Source: Rossellomorea sp. BNER (lineage in GTDB: Bacteria > Bacillota > Bacilli > Bacillales > Bacillaceae_B). Taken from it: DNA of 64,000 nucleotides. The notes below the pieces were generated by a model. That model searched no databases. It saw only the letters and a list, made by a program, of their open reading frames with translations, and was not told the origin of the DNA. The position numbers and the translations under genes are program-made. The DNA lies in contig JANAVG010000002.1 of assembly GCA_024213275.1 (NCBI GenBank), positions 310,001-374,000 of the forward strand, read 5' to 3'. This document shows positions 42,540 to 51,946 of the stretch, piece by piece (the stretch's first letter is position 1; every line of letters begins with the position of its first letter).

Positions 42540-44419
42540 AAATACTTTCAGCTGAAAATTTGACAAAAACATATGGAGAAAAAACGATATTTAAAGATAT
42601 CTCTTTTTCAATTGCAGAAAAAGAACGTATCGGATTAATCGGGGTAAATGGTACGGGAAAATCGACTCTATTAAGAATGATTGCTGCTATTAATGAACCT
42701 GATAGTGGATTTATTTCGCTGCCGAACGATTATAGTATCTCCTATTTGTCACAAAATCCTGAGTTAAACCCTGAACTAACTGTACTCCAACAAGTTTTTG
42801 AAAGCGAAGCCATCATAATTAGAACGATGCGCCAATATGAACAGGCAATTGCTAAATTAGAAAAAAATCCAGAAGACACCTCTAATCAAGAGGAATTATT
42901 TCAAGCGCAAAAACAAATGGACCAATATCAGGCTTGGGATGCTAATGCAAATGCTAAAACGATTCTTACTAAGCTAGGATTGAATGAATTTAATAAAGTA
43001 ATTAAGGAGTTATCTGGCGGTCAAAAGAAAAGGGTTGCTCTTGCGCAAGTATTAATTGAAACTCCAGATCTTCTTATACTAGATGAACCTACAAACCATC
43101 TTGACTTTGCATCGATTAAATGGCTAGAGGACTATCTTTCAAAGTATTCTGGATCGGTCCTAGTCGTAACGCATGATCGTTATTTCCTTGATTCGGTCTC
43201 AAATAAAATCTTTGAATTAGATGGTGGCAACCTTTATAGCTATAAAGGGAATTATCAATCGTTCATAGAAGCTAAAGCTTTAAGGCAAGAAGAAGAGAAA
43301 CAAACAGCTGAAAAACAGAAAAATCTGTACCGTCGTGAATTAGCTTGGATGAGAAGAGGAGCTAAAGCAAGGTCAACAAAACAAAAAGCCAGAATTCAAC
43401 GTTTTGAAGACATTGAAAAAGGTGTTAATCAAGTGACTTCCTCTGAAGATTTAACAATAGGCATAGCTGGGAGTAGGCTTGGTAAGCAAGTGTTTGAATT
43501 TGAAAATGCTGGGAAGAAATTCGATAGTAAAATCATATTAAATCATTTCAATTACCTAATCAAGCCTGGTGACAGAATTGGAATTGTCGGGAAAAATGGT
43601 AGCGGAAAGTCGACCTTATTAAATATTTTAGGAGGAACATCCTTACTAGATGAAGGGAACTTAATGACAGGTCAAACTGTTAATATTGCTTACTATACAC
43701 AAGAGCATGAAGAAATGAATGAAAATCAAAGGATGATAGAATATATACGAGAATCAGCGGAAGTGATTACGACTGAGAAAGGGGAGCATATTTCTGCTGC
43801 CCAAATGCTTGAACGTTTTTTATTTCCAATGAATTCACATGGTACATTGATAAAAAAACTATCAGGTGGAGAAAAGAGAAGATTATTCCTGCTTAAACTT
43901 CTTATGAAGCGTCCGAACGTCTTGCTTCTTGATGAACCAACAAATGATTTAGATACAGAAACCCTTACAGTGCTAGAAGATTATATACTTGAGTTTGCTG
44001 GTGTCGTTATAACAGTATCACATGATCGCTACTTCCTTGATAAAGTGGCTACACAGCTTCTGATTTTTCAAGGAGATGGTGTTATTGAAGATTATTACGG
44101 AGAGTATACTGAATACCTTGAAATGGAAACACGTAGCAAGATCAATGAGAAAAAAGTCATAAAAGAAGATAAAAAGTTGGTTGATACTCCAGCTAAAAAG
44201 AAAAAAATGACTTATAAGGAAAAGATCGAGTGGGAAGAAATCGAAAATAAAATAGAACATGCAGAACAGAGGCTTGACGAGGTAGAAAAGGAATTATCAA
44301 CATCTGGGAGTAACTTTGAAGCGGCTCAAAACCTGATGAAGGAATCAGAGGAATTGAATGTTCAATTAGAATATCTAATCGAGAGGTGGACATACCTTTC
44401 AGAAATTGCAGAAGAGTAA
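42536..44419 (+). CDS. ABC-F ATPase, Uup/YfmR-like
   Basis: A soluble twin-ATPase ribosome factor of the ABC-F group, 627 residues. The first cassette has GVNGTGKST and LSGGQKKRVALAQVLIETPD; the second has GKNGSGKST and LSGGEKRRLFLLKLL. The linker (ELAWMRRGAKARSTKQKARI) would reach the ribosomal E site. The C-terminal coiled coil (residues about 555-627, KMTYKEKIEWEEIENKIEHA) is the Uup/YfmR type. It lacks membrane parts. It starts within ypgQ without a clear ribosome site, implying coupling. Proposed role is rescue of stalled elongation; not a drug exporter. Confidence 0.9.
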   Translation: MKILSAENLTKTYGEKTIFKDISFSIAEKERIGLIGVNGTGKSTLLRMIAAINEPDSGFISLPNDYSISYLSQNPELNPELTVLQQVFESEAIIIRTMRQYEQAIAKLEKNPEDTSNQEELFQAQKQMDQYQAWDANANAKTILTKLGLNEFNKVIKELSGGQKKRVALAQVLIETPDLLILDEPTNHLDFASIKWLEDYLSKYSGSVLVVTHDRYFLDSVSNKIFELDGGNLYSYKGNYQSFIEAKALRQEEEKQTAEKQKNLYRRELAWMRRGAKARSTKQKARIQRFEDIEKGVNQVTSSEDLTIGIAGSRLGKQVFEFENAGKKFDSKIILNHFNYLIKPGDRIGIVGKNGSGKSTLLNILGGTSLLDEGNLMTGQTVNIAYYTQEHEEMNENQRMIEYIRESAEVITTEKGEHISAAQMLERFLFPMNSHGTLIKKLSGGEKRRLFLLKLLMKRPNVLLLDEPTNDLDTETLTVLEDYILEFAGVVITVSHDRYFLDKVATQLLIFQGDGVIEDYYGEYTEYLEMETRSKINEKKVIKEDKKLVDTPAKKKKMTYKEKIEWEEIENKIEHAEQRLDEVEKELSTSGSNFEAAQNLMKESEELNVQLEYLIERWTYLSEIAEE

Positions 44420-44494
44420 GCTTTCAGTTTTAAAGTAAATTAATCTATGTGTTAAGATATATGAAAGAATCGTTTTATGCAAAGGAGTGATTCG

Positions 44495-45619
44495 GTGAAT
44501 ATTTTATCGATTGAACCAACACCAAGTCCAAATACAATGAAAATCATTTTAGATAAAGAATTATCTGCTGGAAAAAGCAATAACTATAAGAAAGATTCTC
44601 AAGAAGGTGCACCAGAGGTCATTCAAGACATACTAAATGTAGAAGGGATTAAAGGTGTTTACCATGTTGCAGATTTTTTAGCAGTTGAAAGAAATGCAAA
44701 ATTTGACTGGCAGGATCTTCTTCCAAAAGTAAGAAAATGTTTTGGAGAAGATACGGAGGATTCCAGTTTGAAAGCTAATGTTGATGAGCATTTTGGGGAA
44801 GTATCTGTATCCGTACAAATGTTTAAAGGAATACCTATGCAAGTTAAACTAACGGACGGTAATGAAGAAAAACGTTTTTCATTGCCAGAACGATTTGTGA
44901 AAGCTATAGCCGAAGCGCAGGTGGAAGGGGATAATGTAGTTCTTCTACGAAAGTGGAAAGATTTCGGTGTACGTTATGGCGACCTTGAACAAATTGGTGA
45001 GAACGTCATTGAAGAAATAATGGCTGCTTACCCTGTTGATAGAATTCAATCACTTGTTAAACGGGCACATAATCCAGAAATCTCCCAAGAGCCCTCTAAA
45101 AAAGAACGAAAAAAAGTAACACAAGAAATGCTGAATGCACCAGACTGGCAAACAAGATATCAAGTATTGGATAGTATGGACCAACCAACACTTGAAGACC
45201 TGCCGTTTCTAGAAAAGGCTTTACAGGACGAAAAAGCATCCATTCGTCGTTTAGCTGTCGTCTATTTAGGAATGATAGAGGATAAAAAGGTCTTACCATT
45301 ATTGCAAAGAGGATTAGTGGATAAGACGGTTACTGTTAGACGAACGGCTGGAGATTGCTTTTCAGACTTAGGTTTTGAGGAGGCAACTCCATTTATGATT
45401 GAAGCCTTGAAAGATAAGAGTAAGCTGGTACGTTGGAGAGCGGCAATGTTTCTTTATGAAGCAGGAGGTGAGAGTGCACTGCCTGCGTTAAAAGAAGCTG
45501 AAAACGATCCTGAATTTGAAGTGAAGCTTCAAGTGAAAATGGCGATTGAACGAATTGAAGGCGGAGAAGAAGCTAAAGGCTCTGTTTGGAAGCAAATGAC
45601 TGAAGCGCGACAACAATAA
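44495..45619 (+). CDS. ypgR: Conserved virulence factor C-like protein YpgR (Nfu N-domain + HEAT repeats)
   Basis: A 374-residue protein with an N-terminal Nfu-like domain (residues about 1-90, ILSIEPTPSPNTMKIILDKE) and C-terminal HEAT/PBS-lyase repeats from about residue 200 (RRLAVVYLGMIEDKKVLPLL, VRRTAGDCFSDLGFEEA, VRWRAAMFLYEAGGESALPA). AAAGGAG at 44481-44487 fits the GTG at 44495 better than the frame's ATG at 44477. It is related to staphylococcal CvfC. It lies 17 bases before bacilliredoxin and probably shares its transcript. A role in Fe-S or thiol homeostasis is plausible but unproven. Confidence 0.88.
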   Translation: MNILSIEPTPSPNTMKIILDKELSAGKSNNYKKDSQEGAPEVIQDILNVEGIKGVYHVADFLAVERNAKFDWQDLLPKVRKCFGEDTEDSSLKANVDEHFGEVSVSVQMFKGIPMQVKLTDGNEEKRFSLPERFVKAIAEAQVEGDNVVLLRKWKDFGVRYGDLEQIGENVIEEIMAAYPVDRIQSLVKRAHNPEISQEPSKKERKKVTQEMLNAPDWQTRYQVLDSMDQPTLEDLPFLEKALQDEKASIRRLAVVYLGMIEDKKVLPLLQRGLVDKTVTVRRTAGDCFSDLGFEEATPFMIEALKDKSKLVRWRAAMFLYEAGGESALPALKEAENDPEFEVKLQVKMAIERIEGGEEAKGSVWKQMTEARQQ

Positions 45620-45636
45620 GGAAGGGGAATTTATTT

Positions 45637-46074
45637 ATGTCAATGGCATATGAAGAATACATGAAGCAATTAGTGAAACCAATGAGGCAGGAGCTTATTC
45701 AAGCAGGTTTTCAAGAGCTTACTACTGAAGATGAAGTAGTAGGACATATGAAAGAGGTAGAGGGTACTACCTTAGTAGTAGTGAATTCCGTATGTGGATG
45801 TGCAGCAGGACTAGCTCGCCCAGCAGCGACTCAAGCAGTATTAAATAGTGAGAAAACTCCTGATCATTTAGTTACCGTATTTGCAGGGCAGGATCGAGAA
45901 GCGACAGCAAAAATGCGTGAATACTTTGATGGATTTGAACCTTCTTCACCTTCAATGGCTCTATTAAAAGGAAACGAAGTCGTACATTTTATTCCTAGGG
46001 AACAAATAGAGGGTCAAAACATCGAAGATATTATTGGGAATTTACAGGCTGGCTTTGAGAAGAATTGCAACTAG
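45637..46074 (+). CDS. brxA: Bacilliredoxin BrxA (YphP)
   Basis: A thioredoxin-fold protein of 145 residues that removes bacillithiol from S-bacillithiolated proteins. The active-site CGC motif is Cys53-Gly54-Cys55 in NSVCGCAAGLARPA. The rest, including VFAGQDREATAKMREYF and PSMALLKGNEVVHFIPREQI, matches the YphP/YqiW family. AAGGAAGGGG precedes the ATG. It follows ypgR and points to a bacillithiol-using host. Confidence 0.95.
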   Translation: MSMAYEEYMKQLVKPMRQELIQAGFQELTTEDEVVGHMKEVEGTTLVVVNSVCGCAAGLARPAATQAVLNSEKTPDHLVTVFAGQDREATAKMREYFDGFEPSSPSMALLKGNEVVHFIPREQIEGQNIEDIIGNLQAGFEKNCN

Positions 46075-46102
46075 TTAAAGGAATCCTCAACTAATTAATT
46101 TT

Positions 46103-46217
46103 GCGGCTGCCCCAAAAAAGGTGTCAGGAACCATAACTTTAACATATAGGAGAAACCATCAAAACATCTCTTATTATGGATAAACAAGTGGATCCCAGAA
46201 CCTATTGGGACTGCCGT
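46103..46217. repeat. Palindromic repeat family A, copy 6
   Basis: Arms GCGGCTGCCCCAAAA and TATTGGGACTGCCG, with GGTGTCAGGAACCATAAC inside, followed by a run of ten T, so it may terminate the ypgR-brxA transcript. Confidence 0.8.
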
Positions 46218-46230
46218 TTTTTTTTTAATA

Positions 46231-46256
46231 ACAACAAGTTTTACGAAAACAGCCTT
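46231..46256. repeat. Solo end of the MITE-like element
   Basis: ACAACAAGTTTTACGAAAAC followed by AGCCTT matches the right end of the element at 15956-16175 (CAACAAAGTTTACGAAAACA, then GCCTA). No core or second end is nearby. Confidence 0.6.
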
Positions 46257-46311
46257 AATGACATAAGAATTGGCCAGTGTCTTTAAATTCACTTGGAATA
46301 GGAGGTGCCCC

Positions 46312-47088
46312 TTGTTTATAACTACAGCTGGAAGAACAAATGAGGAAATGATCAAAAAGGCGAAGGCGATTGCAAATAGTCTCAAAGTTCCTTATAAAGA
46401 TCGAAATAAACAATCCATTAAAGTATTGTTAAACCATGAAAATGATGGTTGTATGGTTGTTGGTAAGAATCGGCTAGAACTATTCCATCATCTGAGTAAA
46501 GAGCCGTTCTTTTTTCACCCGAACTCAGCTTCGTTTCGACTTAAGAGAGTAATGAACGGTGATGAGGATCCTTTTCTTCAAGTAGCTGAACTTCAAAAAG
46601 GAATGTCCTTCCTTGATTGTACGTTGGGCCTTGGATCTGACAGTATCTTAGCAAGTTTTGCAGTTGGAGAAACAGGTAAAATTGTAGGGCTCGAGGAAAA
46701 TCCATTTGTAGCTTATATAGTAAGAGAAGGATTACGTAAATGGCAAACAGAAGTAGTAGAGATGAAAACAGCAATGAATAATATTGAAGTTGTAAATACT
46801 CATTCACTTCACTTTTTGAAAGAATTACCTTCGAATTCGTTTGACTGTGTTTATTTTGACCCTATGTTTCATCAATCAATAGTTGAATCAAATGGTATAA
46901 ATTCCTTAAGGACCTGGGCATCACCCCATCAAATAGATTCAGTATTAATACGAGAAGCAAAAAGAGTTGCAAAACATCGAATCATTCTGAAGGATCACTT
47001 TCGTACACCAAATTTTGAAGAATACGGTTTTAAAGTTATCAATAGACCCACTTCAAAATTCCACTTTGGGGTCATTGAACTTAAGTAA
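46312..47088 (+). CDS. ypiP: RsmJ-like SAM-dependent methyltransferase (YpiP)
   Basis: A 258-residue class I methyltransferase. Motif I is FLDCTLGLGSDSILASFAVG, with the cofactor acid in IVGLEENPFVAYI and the active DPMF motif in CVYFDPMFHQSIV, as in the RsmJ (16S rRNA m2G) group. The frame is open from 46270, but GGAGGT at 46301-46306 fits the TTG at 46312. It follows bacilliredoxin, as in B. subtilis. An rRNA target is a reasonable guess only. Confidence 0.82.
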   Translation: MFITTAGRTNEEMIKKAKAIANSLKVPYKDRNKQSIKVLLNHENDGCMVVGKNRLELFHHLSKEPFFFHPNSASFRLKRVMNGDEDPFLQVAELQKGMSFLDCTLGLGSDSILASFAVGETGKIVGLEENPFVAYIVREGLRKWQTEVVEMKTAMNNIEVVNTHSLHFLKELPSNSFDCVYFDPMFHQSIVESNGINSLRTWASPHQIDSVLIREAKRVAKHRIILKDHFRTPNFEEYGFKVINRPTSKFHFGVIELK

Positions 47089-47091
47089 AAT

Positions 47092-47150
47092 GAACCCCTT
47101 TATAATGGTATGTATAGTAAAGAGTCCATTAAAAGGGGTTCGGTTTTTTT
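47092..47150 (+). terminator. Terminator after ypiP
   Basis: GAACCCCTTTATAATGG pairs with CCATTAAAAGGGGTTC, followed by seven T. Confidence 0.8.
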
Positions 47151-47226
47151 AATCAGTAAATGCTAGGGATGTAAAATATAGAAGAAGCAATAGTAAACCA
47201 ATGCTTATCATGATATCGACACTCAT
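47149..47226 (-). CDS. Tiny membrane protein (25 residues)
   Basis: MSVDIMISIGLLLLLLYFTS followed by LAFTD, one hydrophobic helix spanning nearly the whole product. An excellent AAGGAGGATTTC site lies just ahead of the ATG, which is the main reason to believe it. It would end in the terminator shared with ypiP. No family recognised. The remaining gap to ypjP (47227-47480) contains an A/T-rich promoter region only. Confidence 0.5.
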   Translation of the reverse strand: MSVDIMISIGLLLLLLYFTSLAFTD

Positions 47227-47480
47227 GATGAAATCCTCCTTAAAACATATTCTAATCTTATACTACCACATTTTTTCTTTCATATCCTTTATAAAATGAA
47301 ACTTCGCGAGTGAGAGTAATGAAAACTTTTCACTAAATTTTCACAATTTAAGAATAGCTTGTGTCAATTATATGACTTTTGATTATTGTTTTATGAAATT
47401 TTTGAAACCTTTGACCCTTTTAACCGTATATCCTTGTATAATAGAATTGAAGAAATACATAGGAAGGGAAGTACATACCA

Positions 47481-48068
47481 TTGGCTAATTGGGTTAGAAA
47501 GTCATTTGTCGTCCTAGTATCGATATTAACATTCGGTCTCGTTACCCCTGCACAGGCGGTATTAAATAATAATGAAGAATTAAGTAAACAAAACAATAAA
47601 CAAAATGCTTCATTTCAATCTGAAAAAAGTTCCGGAGATCAACAAACTATTTATGACCATCAGCATTTTGTACAAAATATGATGGAGGAAGCGGAAAAGC
47701 AATCCTATTTAAAGTTTGGGGATAAAATTAAACCTGTGATAGAAGATGAATTTAAAACAATCATTCTTCCGAAAATGGAAGAAGCCATTTCCACCCTGGC
47801 TTCTCAATTTCCAGAAGAGGATTTATCTTCATTCGAGATATCAGAAGTTCCGTCCTACGCAAAAAGTGAAAAGATTTTTCATATTTTCGATTCTCGTACA
47901 GGAAAGGATATCATTCGCTTTCATGTAAGAAAAGATCACCCTCCACTTGAAGGCTATTATTTTAATTTCCATTATCATACCCACCATGATGAGTATCAAT
48001 CCCATCATCATTTAGGAAGTATCTATTGGGATAAAAATACTCCACCGCAATGGATGACGGTTTCATAA
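47481..48068 (+). CDS. ypjP: YpjP-like exported protein
   Basis: A 195-residue protein with a signal peptide (residues 1-26, WVRKSFVVLVSILTFGLVTP, likely cleaved after AQA), a Gln/Asn-rich linker and a conserved C-terminal domain with a His-rich stretch (FHYHTHHDEYQSHHHLGSIY), possibly metal-binding. The length and position after ypiP and before thymidylate synthase match B. subtilis YpjP. The start is a TTG about 10 bases after GGAAGGGAAG. Function unknown. Confidence 0.85.
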   Translation: MANWVRKSFVVLVSILTFGLVTPAQAVLNNNEELSKQNNKQNASFQSEKSSGDQQTIYDHQHFVQNMMEEAEKQSYLKFGDKIKPVIEDEFKTIILPKMEEAISTLASQFPEEDLSSFEISEVPSYAKSEKIFHIFDSRTGKDIIRFHVRKDHPPLEGYYFNFHYHTHHDEYQSHHHLGSIYWDKNTPPQWMTVS

Positions 48069-48127
48069 TTTTTATCTATTAATCTATCTTTCATTTTGAT
48101 TATGAGATGTATTCAAGCTAAAAAAGT

Positions 48128-48168
48128 CTGGCACTAAACATCGTAATGATGGAATAGTGCCAGTTTTA
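48128..48168 (+). terminator. Terminator after ypjP
   Basis: CTGGCACTA at 48128-48136 pairs perfectly with TAGTGCCAG at 48155-48163, followed by TTTTATTTT. The rest of the gap to 48377 shows no other feature beyond A/T-rich promoter-like sequence. Confidence 0.8.
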
Positions 48169-48377
48169 TTTTGTCTAAGTTCTTCCTATTAATAAGTCTA
48201 GCTGATTAATTATTATTATGATTAGTTCAAATGTATATTTATTTGGATATATTTTCTTTTACATACTCTTTTTTCAATGGATGATATTACACCCGGGTTA
48301 CAAAAATTTCATATGTTATACTAGAATTATAGTTTTATAAACGTACGGAATATAGCTTACGAAGGGTGGCATCATGA

Positions 48378-49073
48378 GTGAATAAACCAAGACTTCTCTT
48401 TGTGGCTCTAACAATCATCATGTTTTTATGGCATCATACGGAAGCAAGCTATAGTGGGGTTTTACTTAAACACTCAAAGCTTACGTCTGACCTTGCTCTT
48501 CGATCTCCTGTTTTAAAAGAGATTGTGCTATTACCAACACAAACGTATGATGAGGATGAGGTAAGAGCTATTGTCGAACGATTAGATCATCTTCCTACGA
48601 ATCTCCTTGAAAGAGTAAATTCTAAAGAAATCAAAGTAAGATTATTTCAAGAACAATTAACAGATTTTCCTTCAACTGACCACTTGAAAGGTGTGACTCC
48701 AAGAGGGTACACTAGTAAAGAAAAAACATGGGATCAAGTTCCAGGAATTGGAGGATCGAGGCTGGTTCTTGTTAAAATTGGCCATAGTGATAAAGGCATG
48801 GGGCACGGTTCTGAAAATTTAGAATTGCATGAGCTTGCGCATAGTATTGATCGATATGTCCTTAATGATCTTTATTTAGACATGGAATTCTTAAATATCT
48901 GGAAACGTGAGTCTACATTACTTTTCCCAAACCAAGCCTATTTTACCCAATATCAAGAAGAGTATTTTGCTGAAACATTTACCATGTTTTATTTAAACCA
49001 TGAAACTAGAAAGCTCTTAAAAGAGAAAGCACCTGCAACATACCAATTTTTCAAAGAAATTAATTCGATCTAA
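48378..49073 (+). CDS. Exported lethal-factor-like (M34/ATLF) zinc metalloprotease
   Basis: A 231-residue secreted or cell-surface protease related to the catalytic domain of anthrax lethal factor and to Pro-Pro endopeptidases. A signal segment covers residues about 4-24. The zinc motif HELAH is at 151-155, and the third ligand Glu199 lies in [25 protein letters not shown] and the GHGSENLEL lead-in fit the family. The start is GTG, eight bases after GGGTGG. It is 14 bases ahead of thyA and may be co-transcribed. The substrate is unknown; there is no toxin translocation domain, so it is not a lethal factor. Confidence 0.85.
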   Translation: MNKPRLLFVALTIIMFLWHHTEASYSGVLLKHSKLTSDLALRSPVLKEIVLLPTQTYDEDEVRAIVERLDHLPTNLLERVNSKEIKVRLFQEQLTDFPSTDHLKGVTPRGYTSKEKTWDQVPGIGGSRLVLVKIGHSDKGMGHGSENLELHELAHSIDRYVLNDLYLDMEFLNIWKRESTLLFPNQAYFTQYQEEYFAETFTMFYLNHETRKLLKEKAPATYQFFKEINSI

Positions 49074-49087
49074 AGGAGACTAGTACG

Positions 49088-49882
49088 ATGAAACAGTATC
49101 TTGACCTATGCCGACATGTATTAACAAATGGTACAAAAAAAGAAGACAGAACTGGAACCGGTACAATCAGTACGTTTGGGTATCAAATGAGATTTGATCT
49201 TAGTGAAGGGTTCCCAATGCTTACAACAAAGAAATTACATTTGAAGTCTATTATTCACGAACTTCTTTGGTTTTTAAACGGAGATACAAACGTTGCCTAT
49301 CTTCAAGACAACGGTGTGCGGATTTGGAATGAATGGGCTGATGAGAATGGCGATTTAGGACCTGTGTACGGTCATCAATGGAGATCATGGACAGGTGCAG
49401 ATGGAAATACTGTCGACCAAATTAAACAATTAGTTGAAACTATTAAGATGAATCCAGATTCAAGAAGATTAATTATCAATGCCTGGAATGTTGCTGAGAT
49501 TAAAAAAATGGCTTTACCGCCATGTCACTGTATGTTTCAATTCTATGTAGCTGACGGTAAGCTTTCCTGTCAACTGTATCAACGTTCAGCTGATGTATTC
49601 TTAGGAGTTCCTTTTAATATCGCTTCATATGCATTATTAACGTTAATGGTGGCCCAGTCGTGCGATTTAGAACCAGGTGAATTTGTGCATACTTTTGGCG
49701 ATGTTCATATTTATCAAAATCATTTAGAACAAGTTGAATTACAGCTATCTAGGGAACCTAAATCACTCCCTACAATTAAAATTAATCCGGATGTCAAAGA
49801 CATTTTCTCCTTCAAGTTTGATGATTTTACTTTAGAGAATTATGAACCACATCCACATATAAAAGGAGTGGTAGCAGTATGA
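49088..49882 (+). CDS. thyA: Thymidylate synthase (ThyA type)
   Basis: Converts dUMP to dTMP using methylene-THF. The 264-residue protein is the short E. coli/ThyB form. The catalytic Cys146 lies in [48 protein letters not shown] and the [20 protein letters not shown] segments bind substrate. An AAAGGAG site precedes the ATG. It overlaps dfrA by 4 bases, the classic thy-dfr operon that regenerates THF from the DHF produced. Confidence 0.98.
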   Translation: MKQYLDLCRHVLTNGTKKEDRTGTGTISTFGYQMRFDLSEGFPMLTTKKLHLKSIIHELLWFLNGDTNVAYLQDNGVRIWNEWADENGDLGPVYGHQWRSWTGADGNTVDQIKQLVETIKMNPDSRRLIINAWNVAEIKKMALPPCHCMFQFYVADGKLSCQLYQRSADVFLGVPFNIASYALLTLMVAQSCDLEPGEFVHTFGDVHIYQNHLEQVELQLSREPKSLPTIKINPDVKDIFSFKFDDFTLENYEPHPHIKGVVAV

Positions 49883-50364
49883 TTTCTTTTGTATGGGCAA
49901 TGGACCAAAACGGTGTGATAGGCAAAAACAATTCGCTTCCATGGCATCTGCCAGCTGACTTGAAATTTTTTAAAGAAACTACTATGGGGCATCCAATCGT
50001 AATGGGAAGGAAAACGTATGAATCCATCGGAAAGCCTTTACCAGGGAGAGAGAACATCGTATTAACTAGAGATGTTTCTTATACAGCAGAAGGATGCATC
50101 GTTTTCCATGAAATCGAAGATATTCTTCATTATGCAGATGAAAAAAAAGTGGAAGTTATGGTGACTGGTGGAGCAGAAGTATTTAAAATGTTTCTTCCCT
50201 TTGTAGATAGATTATATGTAACAAAGATATACGAATCGTTTGAAGGAGATACTTATATTCCAGAGATCCCATGGGAAAAGTTTTCGCTTACATCGAATGA
50301 AAAAGGGCCAAGAAATGAAAAAAATCCATATGATTATGAATTTCAGATCTATGAAAGAAAATAA
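49879..50364 (+). CDS. dfrA: Dihydrofolate reductase
   Basis: Reduces dihydrofolate to tetrahydrofolate with NADPH. A 161-residue enzyme with [31 protein letters not shown] at the start (seen as [16 protein letters not shown]), the cofactor motif [18 protein letters not shown] and [15 protein letters not shown]. The active acid is the Asp of LPADLK. The ATG overlaps the thyA stop and lies after AAGGAGTGG, so both are expressed together. Confidence 0.97.
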   Translation: MISFVWAMDQNGVIGKNNSLPWHLPADLKFFKETTMGHPIVMGRKTYESIGKPLPGRENIVLTRDVSYTAEGCIVFHEIEDILHYADEKKVEVMVTGGAEVFKMFLPFVDRLYVTKIYESFEGDTYIPEIPWEKFSLTSNEKGPRNEKNPYDYEFQIYERK

Positions 50365-50401
50365 ATGTTGTATTGGATGAACTGTTGAAGTTAATATGAG
50401 C

Positions 50402-50530
50402 AAAAGGTCTGTCCTAAAAAAGGGGGTCCGGAACCACAATAATTGTTAGTATATAGAAGATGTTTTGAGGTATTCTTCTAATTATTGAAGTTGTGGTTCC
50501 TGACCTCTTGGTTTTGGGAAAGCCCTTTTT
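50402..50530. repeat. Palindromic repeat family A, copy 7
   Basis: Arms AAAAGGTCTGTCCTAAAA and TTTTGGGAAAGCCCTTTTT. Inside are GGTCCGGAACCACAATAATT and GTTGTGGTTCCTGACC. It occupies much of the 332-base gap after dfrA and may terminate that operon; the remainder is an A/T-rich promoter region for the SRAP gene. Confidence 0.82.
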
Positions 50531-50696
50531 TATCGATTAATCTCACCTTTGGCAAGTATATTATTTAGGATAATGAACCCTATTCAAAATCTTGATTTTT
50601 TAAACATATAATCGATTATTTATCTTTGTATTTTTTGTATTTGATCTAAATTACAAATACAATAGAAAAAAGTATGAATAATAAGGAGTTGGAACC

Positions 50697-51365
50697 ATGT
50701 GTGGCAGGTACACATTAACAACACCAATTGAACAAATAATTGAAGAGTTTATGATTGACCAAATGGTTCAAGAATGGGAGATCCGATATAATATTGCTCC
50801 ATCCCAATCTATCCTGACAATGATTCAAAATGGGGAATCTCGTCGAGCTGGCCCTACTAAATGGGGGCTTACTCCATTCTGGGTAAAGAATAAGAAAAAC
50901 TTTAAGCCTTTAATAAATGCAAGAAGTGAAACCATAGGGGAAAAAGCTAGCTTTAAACATTTAATAAATAAAAATAGAGCCGTAATTATTGCCGATGGTT
51001 TTTATGAATGGAAACAGGAAAGTGAAGAAAAGCAGCCAATTCGGTTCATACTGAAAAATGGCAAACCGTTTGTATTCGCTGCATTGTGGGATAAGCAAAC
51101 AGAAAATGGTGAGGATACTATTACCTCAACTATATTAACTACTGAAGCAAACGAGCTTATTCAACCTGTACACAAACGGATGCCGGTGATATTAACAGAT
51201 AAAGAGGATATTGCAGTATGGTTAGAAAATGATAACTATTCTTTTAATGATGCTAGTAAGGTTTTAAAACCATACGACCATTCAAAAATGAATAGCTATA
51301 CCGTTTCTAAAGCGGTAAATTCTCCATCTAATGATTCTATTACTTGTATCCAGAAAATGTCGTAA
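50697..51365 (+). CDS. SOS response-associated peptidase (SRAP/HMCES/YedK type)
   Basis: A 222-residue SRAP protein that crosslinks to abasic sites in single-stranded DNA. The active Cys2 is in MCGRYTL; the supporting residues are Asn in LINARSET, Glu in GFYEWK and His in PVHKRMPVIL. Similar Bacillus proteins include YoqW and YoaM. The AAGGAG site precedes the ATG. No LexA box was clearly seen upstream. Cytoplasmic, DNA-damage related. Confidence 0.94.
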   Translation: MCGRYTLTTPIEQIIEEFMIDQMVQEWEIRYNIAPSQSILTMIQNGESRRAGPTKWGLTPFWVKNKKNFKPLINARSETIGEKASFKHLINKNRAVIIADGFYEWKQESEEKQPIRFILKNGKPFVFAALWDKQTENGEDTITSTILTTEANELIQPVHKRMPVILTDKEDIAVWLENDNYSFNDASKVLKPYDHSKMNSYTVSKAVNSPSNDSITCIQKMS

Positions 51366-51454
51366 AAATTTTTCGTTCTCAACATATTTTGACATTCATT
51401 CTATCCATTTTAGGTTATAATAGTAACAATCGGGTGAAAAAGAGGATTGATATT

Positions 51455-51706
51455 TTGATAACGAAAAGCTTTGAGTTTAAGACAAAAGCTGGACAGAAGG
51501 TCAAGATCTTAGAAATTCCAGTATTGGAGGAAGATAATCCACTTTATTTCAAAGTAAACACTCGTCTTCAACAATTTATTGCAAGTGTCAACTATGAAAA
51601 TTCTCAAAAGAAAATTTTTTGTTTTCGAGAATATTTAAAAAGGACAGTGAAATGGTCTGAGTATGAACAGATTTACCAATGTGTAAAGCTTAAAAATAAT
51701 GCGTAA
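51455..51706 (+). CDS. Small hypothetical protein
   Basis: An 83-residue protein of mixed beta and helix, with EFKTKAGQKVKILEIPVLEE and FCFREYLKRTVKWSEYEQIY. No domain recognised. The frame is open from inside the SRAP gene (51344), but AGAGG at 51441-51445 suits the TTG at 51455. A TTGACA and a TATAAT lie upstream, though their 21-base spacing is too wide for a confident promoter. Confidence 0.5.
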   Translation: MITKSFEFKTKAGQKVKILEIPVLEEDNPLYFKVNTRLQQFIASVNYENSQKKIFCFREYLKRTVKWSEYEQIYQCVKLKNNA

Positions 51707-51946
51707 TAGCTTAGGTGTTGACTCCTTAAATGTACCTATTTTATCATATCAATTGAAATGAATGAATATGTTCATAACTTTTGGTTGAATGGTGAAGATT
51801 AGGTTTGTTCGGGGGTTCGCACCTTTTTTTGTTTTTTCCTATTTGTTCACTTTAGTATAAAGTGACTAGAAATCAATTCGTATCTATTTTATCTAATTTA
51901 AATAAACGTTATAATACATATGAATTGGTAGATAGGATGTGGCATA

